This document shows, piece by piece, positions 17,074 to 25,882 of a stretch of DNA of 64,000 bases. Below the pieces are notes generated by a model. It was not told where the DNA came from. It did not search any database and saw nothing but the letters and a program-made list of their open reading frames with translations. Source of the DNA: Streptomyces sp. NBC_00442 (GTDB lineage: Bacteria > Actinomycetota > Actinomycetes > Streptomycetales > Streptomycetaceae); NCBI RefSeq assembly GCF_036014195.1, contig NZ_CP107918.1, positions 4,774,001 to 4,838,000 of the forward strand. The letters run 5' to 3'. Both the position numbers and the translations under genes were made by a program. How positions within the stretch are numbered: the first letter of the stretch is position 1; every line of letters starts with the position of its first letter.

Positions 17074-17862
17074 GTGCTCTCTCGTCACCCCCGCCTCCGC
17101 AATCTCGCCATCGGCGCCGCGCCGGTCGTCGCGCTGCTCGCCGTCGCCTGCTTCGCTCCGCTGCCGTTCGCGGTGGCCCAGCCGGGGCCGACCGCGAACG
17201 TGCTGGGGAACGACGAGGGCAAGCCGGTGATCACCATCACCGGCGCGCCCACCCGCCCCACCAGCGGGCAGCTGCGGATGACGACGATTCTCGCGACGGG
17301 GCCGGACGCGGACGTCGGCATCTCCGACGTCGTCGACGGCTGGTTTCGCACCGACCGGGCCGTGATGCCCCGCGACTCGGTCTATCCCGGCGGCGGCAGC
17401 GAGAAGGACATCTCCGAGCACAACCAGGCGGAGATGAAGCAGTCGCAGGACGCCGCCTCCGTCGCGGCCCTCGGCTACCTCGGCCTCAGCCCCGACAAGG
17501 TCGAGGTCGATCTGCACCTCGCCGACGTCGGCGGCCCGAGCGCGGGGCTGCTCTTCACCCTCGGCATCATCGACAAGCTGAACGGCGACGGCTCGGGCGG
17601 TGACCTCACCGGCGGCCGCACCATCGCAGGCACCGGCACGATCGCCGGCAACGGGGAGGTCGGCGCGGTCGGCGGAGTCGCCCTCAAGACCCAGGCCGCC
17701 GCCCGGGACGGCGCGACCGTCTTCCTCGTGCCGAAGGGTGAGTGCTCGGATGCCAAGTCCGAACTGCCCAAGGGGCTGCGGCTGATCCCCGTCACCACGC
17801 TCAAGAGCGCGGTGTCCTCGCTCCAGGCGCTGCAGAAGGGCGCCCCGGTTCCGTCCTGCTGA
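17074..17862 (+). CDS. Secreted or membrane-anchored S16 (Lon-like) serine protease domain protein
   Basis: The 262-residue protein begins with a signal peptide or anchor (AIGAAPVVALLAVACFAPLPF), then a PDZ-less variant of the YlbL-like layout, ending in a Lon-type peptidase domain. The catalytic Ser156 is in GGPSAGLLF and Lys205 in GVALKTQAA, the S16 dyad. No AAA ATPase is fused, so it would act outside the membrane without ATP. GTG 17074 is preceded by GGAG at very short spacing. Its last 62 bases overlap the 3' end of the convergent MFS gene on the other strand. Confidence 0.8.
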   Translation: MLSRHPRLRNLAIGAAPVVALLAVACFAPLPFAVAQPGPTANVLGNDEGKPVITITGAPTRPTSGQLRMTTILATGPDADVGISDVVDGWFRTDRAVMPRDSVYPGGGSEKDISEHNQAEMKQSQDAASVAALGYLGLSPDKVEVDLHLADVGGPSAGLLFTLGIIDKLNGDGSGGDLTGGRTIAGTGTIAGNGEVGAVGGVALKTQAAARDGATVFLVPKGECSDAKSELPKGLRLIPVTTLKSAVSSLQALQKGAPVPSC

Positions 17863-19174
17863 CGCCGCCCACGGCCTCAGCTGCCTCAGCGGCCGCAGGG
17901 GTCCCAGCGGGTGCCGGCCCCGCGGGCTCCCCGGCCTCCGCGTCGAGGTCCTTCCACGCCGGGAGGACCAGCGGGCTCAGCGTCGCCAGGAGGTACACCC
18001 CGCCGACCAGGAGCAGTGCGCCGCGCAGCCCCGCGCGCTCCACGAGGAACCCCGCCGCGAGGCCGCCGAGCGGCATCGCCAGTTCGCAGCCCGCCGTGAG
18101 CACCCCGGCGACCCGGCTGCGCAGGGCGTCCGGCACCCTCTCGTAGGTCACCGTCGTGAGGATCGGGTTCAGGGCGCCGCCCGCGAGCCCGGCCACCACC
18201 ATCGTGACCGCGAGCGGCAGCGTGGTGCCGGTCAGCGCGGCCACCGCGTAGCGGGGCGCCCCGCACAGCAGCACGCAGACCGAGAAGACCGTACGGCGCC
18301 GGAAGCGGTGTCCGAGCAGGCCGTACAGGAGCGCCCCCGCCAGGCCGCCCGCTCCGAACAGCGCGGAGAGCAGGCCGAGTTGGGGCGCGCCGCCCAGGTT
18401 CCGGTCGGCGTGGACCGGGAGCAGCACGGCGTTCCATCCCTGGTCGGTGCCGTTCATCAGCATGACCATGGCGACCACGGCGAGCAGCAGCCGGGTGCGC
18501 GCCAAGTAGGCGTATCCCTCGCGCAGTTCGGCCTTGTAGGTGCGCGGTGTGACCGGTGGCGCCGTGCTCCGGGGCCCGGCCTCGGGGAGGCCGCGCAGGC
18601 CTGCCGTGACCAGCGCCGCCGAGACGGCGAAGGTCGCGCCGTCGATGAGCAGGACGTTGCCCGCGCCGGTCAGCGCGATGAGCACGCCGGCCAGGGCCGC
18701 GCCGGTCATCCGGGCGCCCCGCGCGACGGCGTCGTACCCGCTGGCCGCGCGCGCCAGGGACGTGCCGGACCGCTCGGCGAGGTCGGGCAGCAGGACGTAG
18801 CGCGCGGTGACGCCCGGGGTGTGGGCGAGTCCGCCGAGCGCCATCAGGGCGCACAGCAGCCAGAACGCGAGGAGCCCGGCGTGGTGCAGGAGCGGGATCG
18901 CGGTGACCGCGAGGCCGCACACGAGGTCGGAGCCGACCGAGATCCGGCGGCGCCCGGTGCGGTCGATGACCGGGCCGCCGACCAGCGACGACACGACGAT
19001 CGGCAGCGTTGCGCAGAAGGCCACCACTCCGGCCCGTTCCGCGCTGCCGGTGGTCTGGAGCACGAACCACGGCACCCCGATGAGGGTGAGTGAACTCCCG
19101 GTCGCCGAGACGGCGTTGGCGGTCAGCACCGCCGTGAGCGGCCTTCTGTCGCGGTGTCCCCCCGGCCCGCTCAT
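17801..19174 (-). CDS. MFS transporter, ArsR-associated
   Basis: The 457-residue protein resembles the DHA3/enterobactin-exporter-type branch: LIGVPWFVLQTTGSAERAG at the first helices, then VGGPVIDRTGRRR as the loop-2/3 motif, and about 12 hydrophobic segments. The C-terminal 50 residues are Ala/Pro/Glu-rich and hydrophilic. ATG 19174 overlaps the stop of the small upstream gene (ATGA). It is the last gene of an ArsR - small protein - MFS operon, so the upstream regulator probably controls export of an unknown compound. The 3' end overlaps the opposite-strand protease gene by 62 bases. Confidence 0.87.
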   Translation of the reverse strand: MSGPGGHRDRRPLTAVLTANAVSATGSSLTLIGVPWFVLQTTGSAERAGVVAFCATLPIVVSSLVGGPVIDRTGRRRISVGSDLVCGLAVTAIPLLHHAGLLAFWLLCALMALGGLAHTPGVTARYVLLPDLAERSGTSLARAASGYDAVARGARMTGAALAGVLIALTGAGNVLLIDGATFAVSAALVTAGLRGLPEAGPRSTAPPVTPRTYKAELREGYAYLARTRLLLAVVAMVMLMNGTDQGWNAVLLPVHADRNLGGAPQLGLLSALFGAGGLAGALLYGLLGHRFRRRTVFSVCVLLCGAPRYAVAALTGTTLPLAVTMVVAGLAGGALNPILTTVTYERVPDALRSRVAGVLTAGCELAMPLGGLAAGFLVERAGLRGALLLVGGVYLLATLSPLVLPAWKDLDAEAGEPAGPAPAGTPAAAEAAEAVGGVSRTEPGRPSAAPGARTPRS

Positions 19175-19374
19175 GCGAGGCGGGCTTGCCCACGTGGTGT
19201 CTGCTGGGCCATGCGAAGACCCAACTCAACCAGCATCCAGCCGACTTGGGTGCGCATCCGGTGCTCTGGTGGGTGCGCGGCGCGGACCTCGGCCGCCGAC
19301 TCGGCGGCCCGCGCCCCGGCCGCAAGCTCGGTGGCGCGCAGGTGATGCAGCAGATGGTGGACGTCGCTGTGCAT
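19171..19374 (-). CDS. Small hypothetical protein translationally coupled to MFS gene
   Basis: A 67-residue open frame (His-rich start MHSDVHHLLHHLRATELAA, helical middle, end GLRMAQQTPRGQARLA) starts at ATG 19374 with a GAAGGGA site and ends in an ATGA overlap with the MFS start. Position, ribosome-binding site and coupling support a real gene. No domain is recognised; the amphipathic helices could serve in protein binding. It may act mainly to couple MFS translation. Confidence 0.55.
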   Translation of the reverse strand: MHSDVHHLLHHLRATELAAGARAAESAAEVRAAHPPEHRMRTQVGWMLVELGLRMAQQTPRGQARLA

Positions 19375-19411
19375 GACGCAGGTCCCTTCTATGGGCTGGA
19401 TTGAGCGGGCT

Positions 19412-19483
19412 GGGTCGGCCGGACCGTGCGCCGGATCGGGCGGGCGGGTCGGCCGGACCGTGGGCCGCCGGATCGGGCGGGCG
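19412..19483. repeat. Imperfect 34-bp tandem duplication between ArsR gene and small ORF
   Basis: GGGTCGGCCGGACCGTG begins at 19412 and again at 19446, each followed by a variant of CCGGATCGGGCGG. The duplication fills most of the gap after the arsR-type gene and may be a transcript-folding or attenuation element. Confidence 0.65.
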
Positions 19484-19497
19484 GAACCAGGCGCGGT

Positions 19498-20106
19498 TCA
19501 GCGGGGCGGGGCCGAGCGCGGGAAGGCGTGCAGGTGCACGCGGACCTGGGCGGTGCCGTTCTCGGCCGCGACGGATCGGTACGGCTCGATCACGGCGTGC
19601 AGCTTGTCGTTGAGCTCCTGCAGCTGGCCCGGGGTGAGGTCCAGGGTGAAGTCGCTCAGGTCGCTGCTGGCTACCCACGCCTGCGGCCAGTCCTGCTTGG
19701 TCCCGAGCCAGGTCGAGAGCTCCTGGGTGTGGATGGTGGCGACCTCGTGCAGGAACAGGTCGGCGGCGCCGCGCACCTCCGGGTCGCTGCTGGTATGCAG
19801 GTCCTCGGCGAAGGTCGTGCCGTGGTGGACGGGCTTCCACCAGCGCTCGCGGCCCTTGCCGCGCCCCGGGTCGTCCTCGACGAAGCCGTGCGCGGCCAGC
19901 TGGCGCAGGTGGTAACTGGTGGCGCCGCTCGACTCGCCCAGGCGCTCGGCGAGTTGGGAGGCGGTCGCCGAACCGTCGTGGCGCAGCGACTTCAGGATGC
20001 GCATCCGCAGCGGGTGGGCGAGGCCGCGCAGGGAGCGGGCGTCGAGGATGCGCTCCCCGGTGGCGTTCTCCAGGGGCGGCACGTGGGAGCGCTTGTTCTC
20101 GGGCAT
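19498..20106 (-). CDS. ArsR-family winged-helix transcriptional regulator
   Basis: The DNA-binding domain (about residues 18-85) includes LRGLAHPLRMRILKSL and a recognition region GESSGATSYHLRQLAAHG, typical of the HTH_20/ArsR group. The C-terminal 115 residues form a helical sensing or dimerisation region with no metal-binding cysteines, so a metal sensor is unlikely. I chose ATG 20106 (MPENKRSHVPPL) because a longer frame to 20220 would run across the operator-like inverted repeat. It heads the operon with the small protein and MFS genes and probably represses it. Confidence 0.87.
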   Translation of the reverse strand: MPENKRSHVPPLENATGERILDARSLRGLAHPLRMRILKSLRHDGSATASQLAERLGESSGATSYHLRQLAAHGFVEDDPGRGKGRERWWKPVHHGTTFAEDLHTSSDPEVRGAADLFLHEVATIHTQELSTWLGTKQDWPQAWVASSDLSDFTLDLTPGQLQELNDKLHAVIEPYRSVAAENGTAQVRVHLHAFPRSAPPR

Positions 20107-20121
20107 GGTCCAAAGATAGCT

Positions 20122-20155
20122 ATGCAAAGGAAGCATTGCAACGCTTTCTTTGCAT
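20122..20155. promoter_or_regulatory. Operator-like inverted repeat upstream of ArsR gene
   Basis: ATGCAAAGGAAGC (20122-20134) and GCTTTCTTTGCAT (20143-20155) form a 13-bp inverted repeat with one mismatch and an 8-base spacer, starting 16 bases before the arsR-type start codon. It is notably AT-richer than the surroundings. Position and symmetry fit an autoregulatory ArsR operator. Confidence 0.7.
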
Positions 20156-20212
20156 TGAGTTCTTGGCGACTCACGCCGGAAATGGGGGAGGGGCTGGAGC
20201 CCGGGGGGCGCC

Positions 20213-20698
20213 TCAGGCACCCCCCGGCGCGGAGTCCTGGCCCGCCTGCTCCACCAGCGGGATGATCCGCAGCGGGACCGGGTTCTCCATGACGATCGCC
20301 GTCGCGGCCCGGACGATGCCGTCGAAACCGACGACGCGGTCGATCACCCGCTGGAGATCGGCGTTGGAGCGGGCCACGAGGCGGCACAGCATGTCGCCCT
20401 GGCCGGTGGTCGTGTGCAGTTCGAGGACCTCGGGCACGGACGCCAAGTGGGCCCGTACGTCGGCCCCCTGGCCCTGTTTGATCTCCAGCGTGGCGAAGGC
20501 GGTGACCGGATAGCCGAGCGCCGCCGGATCGACGTCGGGCCCGAAGCCGCGGATGACTCCCTTCGACTGAAGCCGGTCGAGCCGCGCCTGGACCGTGCCG
20601 CGGGCCACCCCGAGCCGGCGGGACGCCTCCAGGACGCCGATGCGGGGTTCCCGGGCGAGCAGCACGATCAGCCGCCCGTCCAGATGATCGATCGCCAT
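20213..20698 (-). CDS. Lrp/AsnC-family regulator, divergent from hppD
   Basis: The 161-residue protein has an N-terminal HTH (LDGRLIVLLAREPRIGVLEASRRLGVARGTVQARLDRL) split over two helices, then a RAM ligand-binding domain (VTAFATLEIKQGQ, LELHTTTGQGDMLCRL). ATG 20698 has GGAGGCGG upstream. It is transcribed away from hppD across a 121-base shared promoter region, an arrangement that usually means it regulates the divergent gene; an aromatic amino acid or 4-hydroxyphenylpyruvate-related ligand is a reasonable guess only. Confidence 0.9.
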   Translation of the reverse strand: MAIDHLDGRLIVLLAREPRIGVLEASRRLGVARGTVQARLDRLQSKGVIRGFGPDVDPAALGYPVTAFATLEIKQGQGADVRAHLASVPEVLELHTTTGQGDMLCRLVARSNADLQRVIDRVVGFDGIVRAATAIVMENPVPLRIIPLVEQAGQDSAPGGA

Positions 20699-20765
20699 GG
20701 CCGCCTCCGGATGGTCATCGTGTACAGAACGCCCTCTCATCCTGTCCGTCCACTGTGCAGATTGA

Positions 20766-21962
<1,197 letters not shown>

Positions 21963-22011
21963 CCTGCAACAGGTCACGTCCGTACGGTAATTGAGTTACC
22001 GTCATGAGTCA

Positions 22012-22042
22012 CCGGCCCCACGGACCTGACCCGTGGGGCCGG
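22012..22042. terminator. Strong hairpin between convergent hppD and TPR gene
   Basis: A perfect 12-bp stem CCGGCCCCACGG/CCGTGGGGCCGG with loop ACCTGAC is followed by GGCGTTTT on the plus strand. It sits between the ends of two convergent genes and can serve hppD directly and possibly both directions. Confidence 0.88.
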
Positions 22043-22080
22043 GGCGTTTTCCGGCCGTTGCGGCGCCTGCTCGGCCGCGC

Positions 22081-23742
22081 TCAGCCGCGCCGCTGCGACG
22101 GCTTCGCCGGCTTGGCGGGCCGGGGCCGGGCCGGCCGCCTGGACCCCTGGCCCGACGACTGGTCCGACGACTGGCCGGACGCGGAGCCCCCGCCTCCCGA
22201 ACCGGAGCCGGAGCCCGCATCCGAACCGGAGCCCGGACCGGCCTGCGCGGCGGCCGCCACCTGGCCGTACATGTCCCGCGGGCCGCCTCCCGGCGGCTCG
22301 CCCAGCGCGGCGAGCGCCTCCTTCGCCTTCGGGGCGAGCGCCGGCGAGAAGTACGGGTTGGTGCGCAGCGCGTCCTGAAGATGGCGCCGCGCCGCACCCG
22401 ACTGCCCCAAGTCCCGCTCCATCATGGCCTGGTGATAGGAGAACAGGGCACTGCGCACCCCGGAGTCGGTCGCCTTCCGCACATGCGCCAGCGCCTCCTC
22501 CGTATCGCCCGCCCGGTACATCGCCCAGCCGAGCGCGTCCTCCGCGGCCGGGCTCGGATGCGCCTTCCACTCCGCGTCGAGCCGGTCCACCGCGGCGTGC
22601 ACCGCCCCGTGATCGGCCTCGAACCGGCCGAGCACCAAGGCGTCGTCGACCCCGTTCGAGCCGTCCCGCGCGGCCAGCTCGCGCAGCTTGTCGAACCAGG
22701 TCCGCGCGTCGCCGTCCAGGCCCTGCGACTCGTACAACTCGCCCAGTTCCAGGACGTATTCGGGCCTCGGGAGCCGGGCGATCGCCGCCTGGTAGTCGCG
22801 CTGCGCGTCGGCCGTGCGGCCGAGTGCCGCCTTGGCCCGTGCCCGGCCCGCGAGCGCCGCGTGCGCACCCGGATCGGCGTGCAGCGCCGCCTCGTACCGC
22901 GCGAGCGCGCCGTCCGGCTCGCCCCGCTCCCAGGCGAGATCGCCCGCCGCCACCAGCGCGGCCGCCTTCTGCACGGGAGAGGTGGCGTGCGCGACGGCCT
23001 CGTCGGCGGCCACCGTCGCGTCCTCGCGCCAGCCGTGCGCCCGGTAGACCTCGGCGGCCTGCGTCAACGAGGCCGAGCCGTCCCGCAGTTCGAGCAGCCG
23101 CTCCACCGCCTTGGCCGCGCCCTTGGCGTCGCCGAGCCCGTTGTACGCCTCGATCAGCGGCGGGTACAGCGTCCACCGGTTCGCGGAGCGGGCCCGTACG
23201 CCCTCGGCCAGGGTGCGCGCCGCCGCGTAGTCGTGGCGGGCGTTGGCGAGGGACGCGAGTCCGATCTCCGCGTCCTGGTTGTCCTTCGGGCGCACCTCCA
23301 GGGAGCGCTTGAGCGCCCACTCGGCGCGCGGGTAGAACGACGGGTCGGCGGCCCGCTCCCCGCGCTCCACATAGGCCGCGCCGAGCACCGCCCAGGACGC
23401 CTCGTCCGTGGGGTGGGTGCGCACCCAGGCCGCCCGGTCGGTGATGAGCGCCGTCAGATCGCCCACCGAGGCGGGCGCGCCCGCGGTCACCGCGGTCAGG
23501 GCGCGCGCCGCGGGGCCCGGGGCGGGCGGCGCCGCCTTCGGCCCCCGGCGCTCCGGCATGATCAACAGGACGCCCCCGACCAGCACCCCCGCCGCCAGCG
23601 CCACCAGGGCCGCCCGCTTCAGGGCCGGCCGCGGCCCCGGCCGCCGCGCGGTCCGCTGAGCCTCGGCCGACGCCGAGAGCCAGGCCGCCCGCCGGGCAGC
23701 GTCCGGGTCCTGTTCGGTCTTAGCGATCTCCATGGCGTTCAC
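22081..23742 (-). CDS. Membrane-anchored tetratricopeptide repeat protein
   Basis: After a basic N-terminal region, one membrane helix (VALAAGVLVGGVLLIM, about residues 48-63) precedes a long array of degenerate TPRs (for example EASWAVLGAAYVERGER, DALGWAMYRAGDTEEALAHV and ARRHLQDALRTNPYFSPAL). The C-terminal 70 residues are a Ser/Gly/Gln/Pro low-complexity tail. TPRs would form an extracytoplasmic protein-binding scaffold. GTG 23742 and ATG 23733 (MEIAKTEQ) are both possible starts. No partner is suggested by neighbours. Confidence 0.8.
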   Translation of the reverse strand: MNAMEIAKTEQDPDAARRAAWLSASAEAQRTARRPGPRPALKRAALVALAAGVLVGGVLLIMPERRGPKAAPPAPGPAARALTAVTAGAPASVGDLTALITDRAAWVRTHPTDEASWAVLGAAYVERGERAADPSFYPRAEWALKRSLEVRPKDNQDAEIGLASLANARHDYAAARTLAEGVRARSANRWTLYPPLIEAYNGLGDAKGAAKAVERLLELRDGSASLTQAAEVYRAHGWREDATVAADEAVAHATSPVQKAAALVAAGDLAWERGEPDGALARYEAALHADPGAHAALAGRARAKAALGRTADAQRDYQAAIARLPRPEYVLELGELYESQGLDGDARTWFDKLRELAARDGSNGVDDALVLGRFEADHGAVHAAVDRLDAEWKAHPSPAAEDALGWAMYRAGDTEEALAHVRKATDSGVRSALFSYHQAMMERDLGQSGAARRHLQDALRTNPYFSPALAPKAKEALAALGEPPGGGPRDMYGQVAAAAQAGPGSGSDAGSGSGSGGGGSASGQSSDQSSGQGSRRPARPRPAKPAKPSQRRG

Positions 23743-23830
23743 TGTGCGTCAATAGGAAGAGCCCACCGCTCCCGCCCGACCGACCGGGGAAAGGGTTCAC
23801 ACCGATGGCCCCGGGTGCCAGGCTGAGAAC

Positions 23831-25198
23831 ATGGACGATCTTCTCGAACGGCTGCATGAGGGCCTCCCCGCGGACGCCGTCATCACCGACCCCGACATCA
23901 CGGGCTCCTACGCCCACGACATGGCGAGCTTCTGCTCGGCGGGCAGCCCGGCCGTGGTGGTGCTGCCCCGCACGGTCGAGCAGGTCCAGCACGTGATGCG
24001 CACGGCCACCGCGCTGCGGGTGCCCGTCGTGCCGCAGGGCGCGCGCACCGGCCTGTCCGGCGCGGCCAACGCGAGCGACGGCTGCATCGTCCTGTCGCTC
24101 GTCAAGATGGACCGCATCCTGGAGATCAGCCCCGTCGACCGGGTCGCGGTCGTGGAGCCGGGCGTCGTCAACGCCGTGCTGTCGCGTGCCGTCCACGAAC
24201 ACGGGCTCTACTACCCGCCGGATCCCTCCAGTTGGGAGATGTGCACCATCGGCGGGAACATCGGCACCGCCTCCGGCGGCCTGTGCTGCGTGAAGTACGG
24301 GGTGACCGCCGAGTACGTCCTCGGCCTCGAAGTGGTCCTCGCCGACGGGCGGCTCATGAGCACCGGCCGGCGCACCGCCAAGGGCGTCGCCGGGTACGAC
24401 CTGACCCGGCTCTTCGTCGGCTCCGAAGGTAGCCTCGGCATCGTTGTCAAAGCGGTCCTCGCGCTGCGGCCCGCGCCGCCGCCGCAGCTCGCGCTCGCCG
24501 CCGAGTTCGGCTCGGCCGCGGCCGCCTGCGACGCGGTCGTCGCGATCATGGAGCGCGGCCACGCCCCGTCGCTGCTCGAACTCATGGACCGCACCACCAT
24601 CCAGGCCGTCAACCGCATGGCCAACATGGGCCTGCCCGAGAGCACCGAGGCGCTGCTGCTCGCCGCCTTCGACACCCCGGACGCGGCCGCCGACCTCGCG
24701 GCCGTCGGCGCCCTGTGCACCGCCTCCGGCGCCACCGACGTCGTGCCGGCCGACGACGTCGCCGAGTCCGAACTCCTGCTCCAGGCAAGGCGGTTGTCGC
24801 TCACCGCGCTGGAGACGATCAAGCCGGCCACGATGATCGACGACGTGTGCGTGCCGCGCTCGAAGCTCGCCGCGATGCTGGAGGGCACCTCGGCGATCGC
24901 CGCCAAGTACGGCCTGACCATCGGTGTCTGCGCCCACGCGGGCGACGGCAACACCCACCCCGTGGTCTGCTTCGACGACGCCGACGAGGACGAGTCGCGG
25001 CGCGCCCGCGAATCGTTCGACGAGATCATGGCGCTCGGCCTGGAACTGGGCGGCACCATCACCGGTGAACACGGCGTGGGCGTACTGAAGAAGGAGTGGC
25101 TCGCCCGCGAACTCGGGCCGGTGGGCATCGAGATGCAGCGCGCCGTCAAGCATGCCTTCGACCCGCTGGATCTGCTCAACCCCGGCAAACTGTTCTGA
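23831..25198 (+). CDS. GlcD-type FAD-linked oxidase (glycolate/D-lactate dehydrogenase family)
   Basis: The 455-residue flavoprotein has the FAD-binding type-4 (PCMH) domain (about residues 35-175; VPVVPQGARTGLSGAAN, GGNIGTASGG) and the FAD-oxidase C-terminal domain with the hallmark GEHGVGVLKKEWL. It likely oxidises a 2-hydroxy acid such as glycolate or D-lactate, but the usual partner GlcE/GlcF subunits are absent, favouring a single-subunit D-2-hydroxyacid dehydrogenase. Substrate is an inference from the family. Confidence 0.87.
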   Translation: MDDLLERLHEGLPADAVITDPDITGSYAHDMASFCSAGSPAVVVLPRTVEQVQHVMRTATALRVPVVPQGARTGLSGAANASDGCIVLSLVKMDRILEISPVDRVAVVEPGVVNAVLSRAVHEHGLYYPPDPSSWEMCTIGGNIGTASGGLCCVKYGVTAEYVLGLEVVLADGRLMSTGRRTAKGVAGYDLTRLFVGSEGSLGIVVKAVLALRPAPPPQLALAAEFGSAAAACDAVVAIMERGHAPSLLELMDRTTIQAVNRMANMGLPESTEALLLAAFDTPDAAADLAAVGALCTASGATDVVPADDVAESELLLQARRLSLTALETIKPATMIDDVCVPRSKLAAMLEGTSAIAAKYGLTIGVCAHAGDGNTHPVVCFDDADEDESRRARESFDEIMALGLELGGTITGEHGVGVLKKEWLARELGPVGIEMQRAVKHAFDPLDLLNPGKLF

Positions 25199-25268
25199 CG
25201 GCGCCGCCCCGCACGCCGCCCCGCACGCCGCCCCGCGCGCCGCCCCGCGCGCCGTCCCGCGCGCTTCC

Positions 25269-25760
25269 TCACACGCCCTCCTCCGGGCGGGACTCGTCGC
25301 GGGGCCAGGGGTCGCGCAGCCACAGCTCGTCGGCGCGGCCGCGGCCGGTGGTGGTCGCCAGCAGCTCGGCGAGGCCGTCGTCGATGCCGAGCTGCTCCGT
25401 CTCGGAGCCCGGCGGCACCACCCGCAGCGTGCGTTCCAGCCACGCCGACACGGGCACGGCGGGGGCCTCCAGGAGCGCGTCCCCGTCCGGTGAGCTGAGC
25501 GCCATCAGGACCACGCTGCGGCCCTCGACCTTGGTCGGCCAGATCCGCACGTCGCCGTGGCCGCACGGCCGGAACACCCCCTCGACCAGGAGCTCGCGCG
25601 CGAAGGTCCAGTGGACGGGGGTGTCGGAGCCGATGTGGAAGGTGATGTGCACGGCGTAGGGATCCTCCGTGCGGTACGTGAGCCGGGCCGGCACGGGGAT
25701 GCTCCGCTCGGGCGACAGCACCAGCTTGAGTTCCAGTTCGCGCTCCACGACGGTGTGCAT
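25269..25760 (-). CDS. ssgG: SsgA-like sporulation/cell division protein
   Basis: The first 137 residues align well with my memory of SsgB-type proteins (ELELKLVLSPERSIPVPARL, DPYAVHITFHIG, GDVRIWPTKVEG, ALSSPDGDALLEAPA). SsgA-like proteins are actinobacterial and steer septum placement, spore wall assembly or autolysin localisation during sporulation. This one has a 163-residue chain with a charged C-terminal tail beyond the SsgB length. ATG 25760 follows AGAGGAAG. The symbol ssgG rests on position near hppD as I remember it in S. coelicolor and should be treated as tentative. The 70 bases after hppD-side FAD oxidase contain CCCCGCRCGCCG repeats. Confidence 0.75.
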   Translation of the reverse strand: MHTVVERELELKLVLSPERSIPVPARLTYRTEDPYAVHITFHIGSDTPVHWTFARELLVEGVFRPCGHGDVRIWPTKVEGRSVVLMALSSPDGDALLEAPAVPVSAWLERTLRVVPPGSETEQLGIDDGLAELLATTTGRGRADELWLRDPWPRDESRPEEGV

Positions 25761-25882
25761 GGCTTCCTCTTCTCTTCCCGGTGCGGGGACCGGTGCCGGG
25801 CCCCGCACCGGATGAGAGCAAGTTCCCCGGCGGTCATGACGCGACTTCGGGAAATTTTTTTCACACCCGCCCGGACCGCCCG

